From the NCBI GenBank assembly GCA_903858055.1, contig CAIOHM010000565.1, forward strand, positions 1-17,259: DNA of 17,259 nt. Reading direction: 5' to 3'. This document shows positions 1-6,893 of this stretch, in pieces. The position numbers and the translations under genes are program-made. The notes beneath the pieces are model-generated. The model was not told the origin of the DNA and did not search any database. It was given only the letters and a program-made list of their open reading frames with translations. Numbering within the stretch: the first letter of the stretch is position 1; every line of letters starts with the position of its first letter. Source of the DNA: an uncultured delta proteobacterium (GTDB taxonomy: Bacteria; Myxococcota_A; Polyangia; Polyangiales; Polyangiaceae).

Positions 1-150
1 CGCATGCGGCTCGCGATGGAGCACGTCGACGCGGTCACGAAGCCCTTCGCCGTGCGCCGCATGAACAAGGCCATCGCAGAGGCGCTGGCGGGCCGAACGG
101 TCGACGAGGTGGACGCGACCCCGGACCTCGTGCAAGGAGCCGCACCATGA
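1..150 (+). CDS. hscA: Fe-S assembly chaperone HscA, C-terminal end (partial)
   Basis: The first 49 codons visible here, ending in TGA at 148-150, are the tail of an Hsp70-type chaperone. The stretch FAVRRMNKAIAEALAGRTVD closely matches the C-terminus of E. coli HscA, which carries [22 protein letters not shown]. HscA works with HscB to release 2Fe-2S clusters from the scaffold IscU in the cytosol. The N-terminal ATPase and substrate-binding domains lie outside the window. The stop codon overlaps the ATG of the following ferredoxin gene (ATGA), so the two are translationally coupled, as in isc operons. A short non-HscA-like tail (ATPDLVQGAAP) extends past the usual end. The HscA identity rests on this tail match together with the isc-type ferredoxin next door; generic DnaK tails look different. 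Confidence 0.85.
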   Translation, partial: RMRLAMEHVDAVTKPFAVRRMNKAIAEALAGRTVDEVDATPDLVQGAAP

Positions 151-500
151 GCGCGAACGAAGCCATCATCGTCTTCGAGGGGCACGGCGAGGTCACGGTG
201 CCCGTGGGAACCTCGATCTTGCAGGCGGCGCAGCGGGGGCACGTGCCTCAAGGCTCGGCCTGCGGCGGCGTGTGCGCGTGCTCCACGTGCCACGTCTACG
301 TGAAGGAAGGCGCCGCGCTGCTCTCGGAGCTCGAAGACGAGGAGAACGACGTCCTCGACAAGGCCTTCGACGTGCGCGCGACCTCGCGCCTCGGTTGCCA
401 AGCAAAGGTCGAGCGATCGGGGCGCGTGCTCGTGGTGCTGAGCCGCGAGAGCCTCGATGCATACTACAACGAGCACCCCGACGAGCGCGCGAAGCGCTGA
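147..500 (+). CDS. fdx: 2Fe-2S ferredoxin, isc type
   Basis: This 117-residue protein is an adrenodoxin-type ferredoxin of the Isc system, an electron donor for Fe-S cluster assembly in the cytosol. The cluster ligands are C39, C45 and C48 (C-x5-C-x2-C), with the fourth ligand C84 in the LGCQAK segment. An extra cysteine, C43, sits inside the loop. E. coli Fdx has the same pattern, ACEKSCACTTC, with an extra cysteine at the same place. An acidic patch (ELEDEENDVLDKAFD, about 61-75) corresponds to the partner-binding helix of vertebrate-type ferredoxins. AAGGAG sits 9 nt before the ATG, and the start overlaps the hscA stop. The C-terminus is Lys/Arg-rich. Both the family and the isc role are well supported by the motif and the neighbour. 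Confidence 0.95.
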   Translation: MSANEAIIVFEGHGEVTVPVGTSILQAAQRGHVPQGSACGGVCACSTCHVYVKEGAALLSELEDEENDVLDKAFDVRATSRLGCQAKVERSGRVLVVLSRESLDAYYNEHPDERAKR

Positions 501-535
501 GCCCTCGGGAGCGTGAGAAGCGTGGCGGCCTCGCG

Positions 536-1102
536 CTACATGCGCGGCAGGGTTACGCCCGTCTGCCCCTGGTACTTGCCGCCGCGGTCTTTGTAGCTCA
601 TCTCGCAGGGCTCGTCGGACTCGAGGAAGAGCATCTGCGCGACGCCTTCGCCCGCGTAAATGCGGGCCGGGAGCGTGGTCGTGTTCGAAAACTCGAGGGT
701 GACGTGGCCCTCCCACTCGGGCTCGAGCGGCGTGACGTTCACGATGATGCCGCAGCGCGCGTAGGTCGACTTGCCGAGGCAGATCGTGAGCACCGTGCGC
801 GGGATGCGGAAGTACTCGACCGTGCGCGCGAGCGCGAAGCTGTTGGGGGGAATCGTGCAGACGTCGCCTTCGAAGTCCACGAAGCTCTGCGGGTCGAAGT
901 GCTTGGGGTCGACGACGGCGGAGTTCACGTTCGTGAAGATCTTGAATTCGCGCGAGCAGCGCACGTCGTAGCCGTACGACGAGGTGCCGTAAGAGACGAT
1001 GCGCTGGCCGTCGACGTACTTCACCTGGCCGGGCTCGAACGGCTCGATCATGCCGTGTTCCTGGGCCATTTTGCGAATCCAGCGGTCGGAACGAATCGTC
1101 AC
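536..1102 (-). CDS. dcd: dCTP deaminase
   Basis: The 188-residue product deaminates dCTP to dUTP in the pyrimidine deoxynucleotide pathway; the family forms cytosolic homotrimers. Full-length family features are present: SYGTSSYGYDVR (about 37-48), the nucleotide-binding segment GKSTYARCG (110-118), the catalytic Glu E137 in VTLEFSN, and the C-terminal KYQGQTGVTLP lid. The length equals that of typical proteobacterial monofunctional Dcd. The start is GTG at 1102-1100, preceded on this strand by GGGAGAGG at suitable spacing. It runs convergently towards the ferredoxin gene, with 35 nt between the two stops, and divergently from the response-regulator gene. A bifunctional deaminase/dUTPase is less likely because the sequence follows the monofunctional form throughout. 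Confidence 0.96.
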   Translation of the reverse strand: MTIRSDRWIRKMAQEHGMIEPFEPGQVKYVDGQRIVSYGTSSYGYDVRCSREFKIFTNVNSAVVDPKHFDPQSFVDFEGDVCTIPPNSFALARTVEYFRIPRTVLTICLGKSTYARCGIIVNVTPLEPEWEGHVTLEFSNTTTLPARIYAGEGVAQMLFLESDEPCEMSYKDRGGKYQGQTGVTLPRM

Positions 1103-1213
1103 GGAGCCTCTCCCTCGTTGGCGCAGCGCGGCACGCGGCCCCCCTGCTTGGCCCCGCTCCTAACAACGAATCTCATGCCTGGGGAGGGAAGTCTTTGTCG
1201 CAACTCGAAGCAG

Positions 1214-1242
1214 TTGTGGGCGGGGGCGACCCGGCTTATGGA
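1214..1242 (+). promoter_or_regulatory. Candidate sigma-70-type promoter of the receiver-domain gene
   Basis: TTGTGG (1214-1219) and TATGGA (1237-1242) are separated by exactly 17 bp. The second box ends 7 nt before ATG 1250, so transcription would start at or next to that codon and give a leaderless message. This favours 1250 over the in-frame ATG at 1238, which would lie inside the -10 box. The evidence is pattern matching only. Confidence 0.35.
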
Positions 1243-1249
1243 TGGGGAG

Positions 1250-1618
1250 ATGGCTCGCCAGGTCCGCGTACTCATCGTCGACGACAGCCCTTCCGCTCTT
1301 GCAGCGATGAAGAAGGCGCTCGAGGCGGCGGGTTATGCCGTGCGTACGGCGAAGAGCATCGAGGAGGCGGCCCCGGCCGTTGCGGGCGCGGAGCTCGTCA
1401 TCGTGGACTTCCACATGCCTGGCCAAGACGGCGGCCCCGGTCTTCCGAAGTTGAAAGCGGCCGCGGAAGCGGCGGGGAGCCGCGCCAAGTTCTACTTGCA
1501 CACGTCGGACCCTATCGAGGGTGCGAACCACGGCAAGTACGGCTTCGACGGCCTGCTGCTCTACAAGGGCAACCTGCCGCGCCTCGTGAGCCAGCTCGAC
1601 GCCATTCGCCCCAAGTGA
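1250..1618 (+). CDS. Stand-alone response regulator receiver protein
   Basis: This is a single CheY-like receiver domain of 122 residues with no output domain. The standard residues are all visible: acid pocket D11/D12 in VLIVDDSP, phosphoacceptor D53 in IVDFHMPG, the switch Thr T85 in HTSD, and Lys K106 in LLYKG. Such proteins receive phosphate from a histidine kinase and act by protein contact, for example in motility or phosphorelay systems. No kinase gene lies nearby, so the partner is unknown. An in-frame ATG at 1238 would add four residues (MDGE). I prefer 1250 because a promoter-like pair ends 7 nt before it. The gene is divergent from dcd and convergent with the mannose-1-phosphate guanylyltransferase gene. 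Confidence 0.9.
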   Translation: MARQVRVLIVDDSPSALAAMKKALEAAGYAVRTAKSIEEAAPAVAGAELVIVDFHMPGQDGGPGLPKLKAAAEAAGSRAKFYLHTSDPIEGANHGKYGFDGLLLYKGNLPRLVSQLDAIRPK

Positions 1619-1648
1619 GCGACGCTTCGCCCGCACGCTGAGGCATGC

Positions 1649-1668
1649 GCGCGCGAGGCTTCGCGCGC
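1649..1668. terminator. Hairpin between convergent genes
   Basis: GCGCGCGA, loop GGCT, then TCGCGCGC make a perfect 8-bp stem in the 65-bp gap between two convergent stop codons. Neither strand has a T-tract after it, so it is not a classical intrinsic terminator. It could block readthrough or protect 3' ends in both directions. Confidence 0.4.
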
Positions 1669-1683
1669 CCCGCGCGCAAGGCT

Positions 1684-2784
1684 TCAGACGAGGTCGCTCT
1701 TGCCCGCGGACTTGAGCGCTTGCACGGCGAGCTTCGCGTCTTGGGCGCGCTCGCGGGGCAGCACCAGGAGCGCGTCGTCGGTCTGAACGACGACGAGGTC
1801 GCTCACGCCGATGAGCGCGATGGTCTTCGTGTGGCCCTTCGTCGAGAGATCGCGCACGAGGTTGCCGTTCGCGTCGAAGGTGATCGCGTGCGGAGGGAGC
1901 GCGTTGCCCGCTTCGTCCTTCTCGGCGAGCTCCCAAGCCGTTTGCCACGAGCCCACGTCGGACCAGCCGAAGTCACCGGGGACGACCGCCACCTGCGCCG
2001 CATGCTCCATCACGCCGTGGTCGATGCTGACCGAGGGCACGCGCGTGAAGACCTCGTCGAGGACGCTGGCTTCGCGGCCGTCGCGCGCGGCGCTGTCGAG
2101 GACCGAGAGGCCCATCGCGAGCTCGGGCAGGTGGGCGGCGATCTCGCTCCGCATGACGTCGGCGCGGAAGACGAACATGCCCGCGTTCCAGAGGTGGCTG
2201 CCTGCGGCGAGGTAGCTCTGGGCGACGGCGACTGGCGGCTTCTCGGTGAAGCGTGCAGCCCGGCGAATCCCCTCCGCGAGAGGCTGACCCTTCTCGATGT
2301 AGCCGTAGCCGGTCTCGGGGCGCGTTGGCACGATGCCCACCGTCGTGATGAAGCCCTGCGCGGCGGCCTCGGCGGCCTTGAGGAGCACGCGGCGGAACTC
2401 CTCCTCGTTCGCGACCACGTGGTCACTCGGCAGCACGACGACGATGGCCTTCGGGTCGAGGCGCTGGATGGCGGCGGTCGCCCAGCCGATGCACGGCGCC
2501 GTGTTGCGCGCGAGGGGCTCGGCGAGGATGTTCGCGGTCGGGAGCTTGGGCAAGAGCTCGCGCGTTTTCGCCTCCAGGTGGCGGCCCGTCGCGATGAAGA
2601 GGCGCTCGGGCGGGATGATCGGCGCGATGCGGCGCGCAGTGGCCTCGAGCAGCGACTCGTCGGCGCGGGCGCCAAGGGCGAGGAACTGCTTCGGGTGCTT
2701 CTCGCGGGAAGCGGGCCAGAAGCGCGTGCCCGCGCCGCCTGCCATGATGACGGCGTATAGATTCGGAAAGTTCACGTCAGACAT
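1684..2784 (-). CDS. manC: Mannose-1-phosphate guanylyltransferase
   Basis: The 366-residue protein is a nucleotidyltransferase that makes GDP-mannose from GTP and mannose-1-phosphate, a precursor of capsule, O-antigen and glycoprotein mannose. The N-terminal signature MAGGAGTRFWPASREKHPKQ (14-33) is the GTP/Mg-binding loop. Further family motifs are PSDH (119-122), GYGYIEKG (159-166), FTEKP (179-183), WNAGMF (199-204) and FGWSDVGSW (272-280). There is no C-terminal phosphomannose isomerase domain, so it is the short monofunctional form. The start is ATG 2784, with GAAGG 8 nt upstream; the open frame extends further but into non-family sequence. It begins 19 nt after the uppP stop on the same strand, so the two are probably co-transcribed. 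Confidence 0.93.
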   Translation of the reverse strand: MSDVNFPNLYAVIMAGGAGTRFWPASREKHPKQFLALGARADESLLEATARRIAPIIPPERLFIATGRHLEAKTRELLPKLPTANILAEPLARNTAPCIGWATAAIQRLDPKAIVVVLPSDHVVANEEEFRRVLLKAAEAAAQGFITTVGIVPTRPETGYGYIEKGQPLAEGIRRAARFTEKPPVAVAQSYLAAGSHLWNAGMFVFRADVMRSEIAAHLPELAMGLSVLDSAARDGREASVLDEVFTRVPSVSIDHGVMEHAAQVAVVPGDFGWSDVGSWQTAWELAEKDEAGNALPPHAITFDANGNLVRDLSTKGHTKTIALIGVSDLVVVQTDDALLVLPRERAQDAKLAVQALKSAGKSDLV

Positions 2785-2803
2785 CGTATGACCTTCGTAT
2801 GGA

Positions 2804-3679
2804 TCAAGGGGCTGCGTGGCCCCACGCGAGGCAGGCGAGGGCGAGCGGCACGAGGTAGACCGCGAAGAACGCGAAGCGGCCGGCGGCGAGGATGCGGCGA
2901 AGCGCGAGGAGCGCGACGACACCGAAGGCGAAGCTCACGAGCGTGCCGACGATGAGGTTCGCAGGGTCGGCACCGCCCGAGAACGCCTTGCGCCCTTCGA
3001 GGAGGAGCGCACCGGCGACCGCGGGCAGCGAGAGGAGGAACGATAGCTCGAACGCCCGTTGCCGTGCCACGCCGGCCCAGAGCAGCGCGGCGATCGTGCA
3101 CGCGGAGCGCGACAGGCCCGGGAGCGCGGCGAGCCCTTGGGCGACCCCAACGAGGGCCGCGGCTCCGAGCGTGGGCTCCGTGCGCTTGCCTTCGGGCGCC
3201 CGCGACGCGAGGAGGACCGCCGCGGTGGTGCCGAGGAGGCAGAGCCCGATGATCGTGGGCGAATCGCTCCAGGCCTCGACCGAGTGCTTCAGGGAGAGGC
3301 CGACGATGCCCGTGGGGATCGTCGCGACGACCACGGCCACGGCGTCGCGCCCACCTTGGCTCGCCTGCAACGTCGAGGGAGCGGAGAGGGCCGCGAAGGC
3401 CTCGCGGAGCGCCGCGAGGACCCGGTCGCGCAGGATGATGAGCGTCGCCGCGAGGGTGCCGGCGTGGAGCAGGACCGTGACCGCAAGGGACGGCTCGTGG
3501 CCGAAGAAGCGCTGCGCCAAGGCGAGGTGCCCGTCGCTCGAGATGGGCAGGAACTCGGTGATGCCTTGGATGACGCCGAGGACGACGGTCTCGAAGAGGG
3601 AAGGGCCTGGCTGCACGGGCCGGGCCTCTACCACGCCGCTCGCGTGCGGGGCGCTCACGGTGCGGGTGACGGTGCGCAC
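2804..3679 (-). CDS. uppP: Undecaprenyl-diphosphatase (UppP/BacA family)
   Basis: This integral membrane phosphatase converts undecaprenyl pyrophosphate to the monophosphate, recycling the lipid carrier for peptidoglycan and surface glycans. The product is 291 residues and largely hydrophobic. The first catalytic motif, GVIQGITEFLPISSDGH (35-51), has Q38 and E42 of the (E/Q)-x3-E pattern plus the conserved Ser pair and H51. The second, ALPGLSRSACT (185-195), contains the essential Arg R191, but the usual PGxSRSG glycine is Ala193. ELSFLLSLPAVAG (211-223) is also typical. The start is uncertain: GTG 3679 is the first possible start after an in-frame stop at 3706-3704, while GTGs at 3658 or 3634 would give an N-terminus closer to the family. 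The gene lies just upstream of manC. Confidence 0.93.
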   Translation of the reverse strand: MRTVTRTVSAPHASGVVEARPVQPGPSLFETVVLGVIQGITEFLPISSDGHLALAQRFFGHEPSLAVTVLLHAGTLAATLIILRDRVLAALREAFAALSAPSTLQASQGGRDAVAVVVATIPTGIVGLSLKHSVEAWSDSPTIIGLCLLGTTAAVLLASRAPEGKRTEPTLGAAALVGVAQGLAALPGLSRSACTIAALLWAGVARQRAFELSFLLSLPAVAGALLLEGRKAFSGGADPANLIVGTLVSFAFGVVALLALRRILAAGRFAFFAVYLVPLALACLAWGHAAP

Positions 3680-3704
3680 GACGGTGCGTGCGACGGTGGG
3701 CCGT
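3657..3704. repeat. 12-bp tandem repeat at the 5' end of uppP
   Basis: Four consecutive 12-bp units start with ACGGTG at 3657, 3669, 3681 and 3693. The first three share ACGGTGCG and vary in the last four bases; the fourth is degenerate. The array covers the proposed uppP start and encodes alternating Val/Arg/Thr residues if translated. Confidence 0.7.
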
Positions 3705-3711
3705 CAAGGCG

Positions 3712-3781
3712 GTGTCACTGAACGAGCGTCCATGTGCCGACGACCGTCAACGCCATGGCGGCGCTCAGGATGGAGTGACAC
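3712..3781. promoter_or_regulatory. Candidate activator site: distant 8-bp inverted repeat
   Basis: GTGTCACT (3712-3719) and its exact reverse complement AGTGACAC (3774-3781) are centred 62 bp apart, about six helical turns. They lie roughly 60-130 bp before the predicted sigma-54 start site, where enhancer-binding proteins usually bind. The activator itself is not in the window. The link to the promoter is inference. Confidence 0.4.
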
Positions 3782-3814
3782 GGGAAAAAGCAGGGAATCG
3801 CTCTCTTCGCGAAG

Positions 3815-3831
3815 TTGGCAGGACCCTTGCT
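3815..3831 (+). promoter_or_regulatory. Sigma-54 (RpoN) promoter of the methyltransferase gene
   Basis: TTGGCAGGACCCTTGCT matches the -24/-12 consensus YTGGCACGrNNNTTGCW at all but one position (G for C after TGGCA). The invariant GG and GC are separated by 10 bp as required. The predicted start site is near 3842. A Shine-Dalgarno GGAGGA at 3853-3858 and ATG 3862 follow at normal distances. The perfect palindrome CTTCGCGAAG (3805-3814) abuts the -24 box. Confidence 0.75.
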
Positions 3832-3861
3832 CCATGGGTGGTGAACCCACTCGGAGGAATC

Positions 3862-4818
3862 ATGAGCGCAGCCGCTCCCGCCCAAGTCATCGCCATCCCG
3901 TCGAAGCGCCGCAACGTGGAGATCGCGCCGCCGGACCGCATCGACGACGACGCGTACCTCGGGCAGTACATTCCGCTCCACTACCATGGCCAGATGCTCG
4001 CCGACGAGGCGCGGCTCTCGGCCTTCCAAGAGGCCATCGAGAAGCTCGTTCCCGAGGGCTCGCACGTGGTCGAGCTCGGTGGCGGCACCGGCGTGCTCAG
4101 CTACTTCGCCTCGAAGAAGGCCCGCAAGGTCACCTGCATCGAGCGCATCCCCCACGTGGCGGCGGCGGCGCGACGCCTCATCGAGCTCAACGGCGCGAGC
4201 CACAAGGTCCGCGTCTTCGAAGGCGACGCGCGCACCTTCGTGCCCGACGAGCCCGCCGACGTCGTCATCTGCGACATGCTCCACGCGGCGCTCGTTCGCG
4301 ACAAGCAGATCGCCGTGATCGAGGATTTCAAGGCGCGCCACGAGGCTCACTTCGGCCGCGCGATTCCCATCGTCATCCCCGAGGCGACCATCCTCGCGGT
4401 GCAGCCGGTCTTTCAGCCCTACGAGTTCTCGGGCGGCTTCACGGCGCCGGTGCCGCTCTTCTACCAAGCCGGGAACCCTCACACGCCGACCGTCGAGCTC
4501 GGCGCGCCCGAGGTCTACGCCATCGTCGAGTACGCCCGCGAGACGCCCGTGGACTTCGTCTTCGATCGCCTCATGACGATCGACACGGCGGGCACGATCA
4601 ACGCCCTCCGCTTCGTGACGAAGAACGTCGTCGGCATCTACCCGAAGGAGGCGCGCACGAGCGACTGGCACATGAGCTACCTCTCGATCCCGCTCCCCGA
4701 GCCGATCACCGTGCAAGCGGGCGAGCGCATCCGTGTTCGCTTCCAGTACGAGGCCGGCGCCTCCATGCAGAGCCTCGGCAACGCCATCAGCGCGACGCCC
4801 TGGCGCCGCACGCGCTGA
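3862..4818 (+). CDS. SAM-dependent methyltransferase, PRMT-like
   Basis: The 318-residue protein has a class-I methyltransferase core followed by a beta-rich C-terminal half, the layout of arginine methyltransferase-like enzymes. Before the core, YIPLHYHGQMLAD (36-48) resembles the PRMT N-terminal segment with a conserved Tyr/His and an ML.D motif. Motif I is ELGGGTGVLS (71-80), the ribose-binding acid is E94 in TCIERI, and GDAR (121-124) and VVICDMLHAAL (134-144) follow. The second Glu of the PRMT double-E loop is not obvious, so the substrate may not be arginine. The start is ATG 3862 with GGAGGA just upstream, and expression is predicted to depend on sigma-54. Three further plus-strand genes follow at short gaps. 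The substrate is unknown. Confidence 0.82.
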   Translation: MSAAAPAQVIAIPSKRRNVEIAPPDRIDDDAYLGQYIPLHYHGQMLADEARLSAFQEAIEKLVPEGSHVVELGGGTGVLSYFASKKARKVTCIERIPHVAAAARRLIELNGASHKVRVFEGDARTFVPDEPADVVICDMLHAALVRDKQIAVIEDFKARHEAHFGRAIPIVIPEATILAVQPVFQPYEFSGGFTAPVPLFYQAGNPHTPTVELGAPEVYAIVEYARETPVDFVFDRLMTIDTAGTINALRFVTKNVVGIYPKEARTSDWHMSYLSIPLPEPITVQAGERIRVRFQYEAGASMQSLGNAISATPWRRTR

Positions 4819-4873
4819 AGCCGACGAACGCGCGCGTCGAGCGGCCCTCCGGGAACCTGGTAGGGTCGCGCGC

Positions 4874-5914
4874 GTGCAGCGCATCGTCATCGCCAAGCCC
4901 GGTTCGTGGAGCGCGCTCGCGCTCGAAGACGCTCCCGCCGTTCACGCGCCGGGGCCTGAGCAAGTTGTCATCCATACGGCGTATTCCGGCGTCAACTTCG
5001 CGGATGTCGTCGCACGCCAAGGGCTCTACGAGTCGGCCAACAAGCAGATCGGCTATCCGATGTGCCTCGGCTTCGAGTGGAGCGGGCGCGTGGCGGCGGT
5101 GGGGGCGAACGTTCACGACCTCGCCCCGGGAGATCAGGTCTTTGGCGTGTCGCGCTTCGGGGCTTACGCGAGCCAGCTCCTCCTCGATCGGCGCTTCGTG
5201 TTTCGGCTTCCGCGTGGGTTTTCCCTGGCCGAGGCCGCTGCATTCCCCGTGGCCTTCCTCACGGCGTACTACGGCCTCTTCGAGCTCGGCGCGGCGAAGG
5301 CGGGGCAGTCCGTGCTCGTGCACTCGGCGGCGGGGGGTGTCGGTGGCGCACTCGCTCAGCTCGCACGCGCGAAGGGCTGCCGGGTCTTTGGTGTCGTCGG
5401 CTCTCCGCACAAGGTGGAGGCCGCGCGGGCGTTCGGTTGCGACGCCGTGGCGGTAAAGCCCGAGGGCTCGCGAGTCTGGGTCGACGAGGCGCGTGCGTTT
5501 GCGCCACAGGGCTTCGAGGTGGTGCTCGACGCGAACGGCGCCGAGACGCTGCGTGCAAGCTACAAGTTGCTCGGTACGCCGGGGCGCCTCGTCATCTACG
5601 GGTTCCACAGCATGTTTCGGCGTGGCGGCGGGCGCACCGACTGGCTTCGCCTCGCGTGGCAGTGGCTCCGCACGCCGCGCTTCGACCCGCTGCGCATGAC
5701 CAACGACAACAAAGCGGTCTTTGGCTTCAACCTCTCGTACCTCTTCGACGAGAGCGAGCTCCTCGCGCGCGCGATGGGCGAATTCCTCGGGGGTATCGAG
5801 CGTGGCGAACTCCGTGCTCCGCCGGTCACGGAGGTGCCCGCGGCCGAGGCGGGTAAGGCTCACCGCACGCTCGAGAGCGGCAAGACCGTCGGCAAGGTCG
5901 TCCTGCGCTGGTGA
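4874..5914 (+). CDS. VAT-1-like zinc-free MDR oxidoreductase
   Basis: The 346-residue protein belongs to the medium-chain dehydrogenase/reductase superfamily, quinone-oxidoreductase type, closest by eye to the synaptic vesicle protein VAT-1 group. Shared landmarks are SGVNFADVVARQGLY (38-52), the Rossmann loop HSAAGGVGGALAQLAR (150-165), the GRLVIYGF strand and the late AVFGFNLSYL segment, which all align with human VAT-1. Zinc-ligand motifs of alcohol dehydrogenases are missing. It is expected to be a cytosolic NADPH-dependent enzyme on quinones or enones; the substrate cannot be named. The start is GTG 4874. TAGGGT at 4861-4866 could be a -10 box 7 nt upstream. The gene follows the methyltransferase gene by 55 nt and precedes the SDR gene by 35 nt. 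Confidence 0.85.
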   Translation: MQRIVIAKPGSWSALALEDAPAVHAPGPEQVVIHTAYSGVNFADVVARQGLYESANKQIGYPMCLGFEWSGRVAAVGANVHDLAPGDQVFGVSRFGAYASQLLLDRRFVFRLPRGFSLAEAAAFPVAFLTAYYGLFELGAAKAGQSVLVHSAAGGVGGALAQLARAKGCRVFGVVGSPHKVEAARAFGCDAVAVKPEGSRVWVDEARAFAPQGFEVVLDANGAETLRASYKLLGTPGRLVIYGFHSMFRRGGGRTDWLRLAWQWLRTPRFDPLRMTNDNKAVFGFNLSYLFDESELLARAMGEFLGGIERGELRAPPVTEVPAAEAGKAHRTLESGKTVGKVVLRW

Positions 5915-5949
5915 TGCGACCGCCGCGCGTTTCGCGCATCGGAGGAGCT

Positions 5950-6873
5950 ATGGGCATGCGCGTCGCGGTCACGGGGGGAACGGGGTTCATCGGCAAAGCG
6001 CTCGTGGCGGCGCTGCTCGCGCGCGGCGATGCCGTGCTCGTGCTCACGCGCTCGCCCGCGAAAGCGCAGGCCAGCTTCGCGCCGCACCCGGAGCTCTCCT
6101 TCGAAGCGTGGGACGCCGAGCGTCAGGCCGCCTCGTGGGTAGGTCGTGTCGACGCGATCGTGCACCTCGCGGGCGAAGGCGTCTTCGATGCGCGCTGGAG
6201 CGAGGCACGAAAGAAGGCCCTCGTCGACTCGCGCGTGGTCGGGACGAAGGCGATCGCGGAGGCGCTCCGCGAAGCGAGCCCGCGCCCCAAGGTGTGGCTG
6301 AGCGCGTCGGCGATCGGGTATTACGGTCAAGACTCCACGAAGCCCCCGCAGCCCGAGAGCGGCCCCGCTGGGACGGACTTCCTCGCGCGCCTCGCGCAAG
6401 ACTGGGAGCGCGCAGCGGATCGCGCCCACGGCGTAGGCGTGCGCGTCGTGCACCCGCGCATCGGGCTCGTGCTCGGAAAGCACGGCGGCGCGCTCGCTCA
6501 AATGCTCCCGCCCTTCCGCGCGGGGGTCGGCGGACCGCTGGGCTCGGGCAAGCAGGCCTTCCCGTGGATCCACCTCGACGACGCCGTGCGCGCGCTCATC
6601 TTTCTCCTCGACACGCCCGCCGTGGACGGGCCGGTGAACCTCGTGGCGCCGGCGAACGACTCGATGGGCGCCTTCGCGAAGGCCCTTGGTCACGCGCTGC
6701 ATCGGCCGGCGTTCTTTGCCGTGCCGGGGTTCGCGCTCGCGGTGGCGCTCGGGGCCGAGCGCGCGCGCGCGCTGCTCGAAGGCGTTCCGGTTTCGCCAGA
6801 AAAATTGCAGGGAGCGGGCTTCTCGTACCGCTTCCCCTCCGTCGACGCGGCACTCGCTGACATTCTCGCGTGA
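5950..6873 (+). CDS. TIGR01777 family SDR protein (YfcH/SDR39U1-like)
   Basis: The 307-residue product is an extended short-chain dehydrogenase/epimerase-type protein. The N-terminal TGGTGFIGKAL (8-18) binds NAD(P). HLAGEGVFDARWSEARKKAL (72-91) and SASAIGYYG (118-126) are typical of the TIGR01777 group, as are the PWIHLDDAVRAL segment (205-216) and a C-terminal extension resembling the DUF1731 region (PGFALAVALGAERARALLEG). Its biological substrate is not established for this family. GGAGGAG (5941-5947) precedes ATG 5950, and a second ATG at 5956 is also possible; the frame opens at 5911 but without such a site. It is probably in one transcript with the VAT-1-like gene. Confidence 0.9.
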   Translation: MGMRVAVTGGTGFIGKALVAALLARGDAVLVLTRSPAKAQASFAPHPELSFEAWDAERQAASWVGRVDAIVHLAGEGVFDARWSEARKKALVDSRVVGTKAIAEALREASPRPKVWLSASAIGYYGQDSTKPPQPESGPAGTDFLARLAQDWERAADRAHGVGVRVVHPRIGLVLGKHGGALAQMLPPFRAGVGGPLGSGKQAFPWIHLDDAVRALIFLLDTPAVDGPVNLVAPANDSMGAFAKALGHALHRPAFFAVPGFALAVALGAERARALLEGVPVSPEKLQGAGFSYRFPSVDAALADILA

Positions 6874-6884
6874 TCGTGTACGGT
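6857..6884 (+). promoter_or_regulatory. Candidate promoter of the M13 peptidase gene
   Basis: CTGACA (6857-6862, five of six matches to TTGACA) and TACGGT (6879-6884) are 16 bp apart. The -10 box ends 9 nt before ATG 6894. The -35 box lies in the last codons of the upstream SDR gene. No Shine-Dalgarno sequence precedes the ATG, which fits a leaderless or very short leader. Confidence 0.45.
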
Positions 6885-6893
6885 GCGCCCTCG

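Noticed and set aside
1645..2760. Plus-strand frame of 371 codons opposite manC
   Set aside because: The manC frame has full family motifs; the opposite frame has none.
2892..5456. Plus-strand open frame of 854 codons
   Set aside because: It is antisense to or out of frame with uppP, the methyltransferase and the VAT-1-like genes, has Arg/Ser-rich low-complexity translation, and matches no family.
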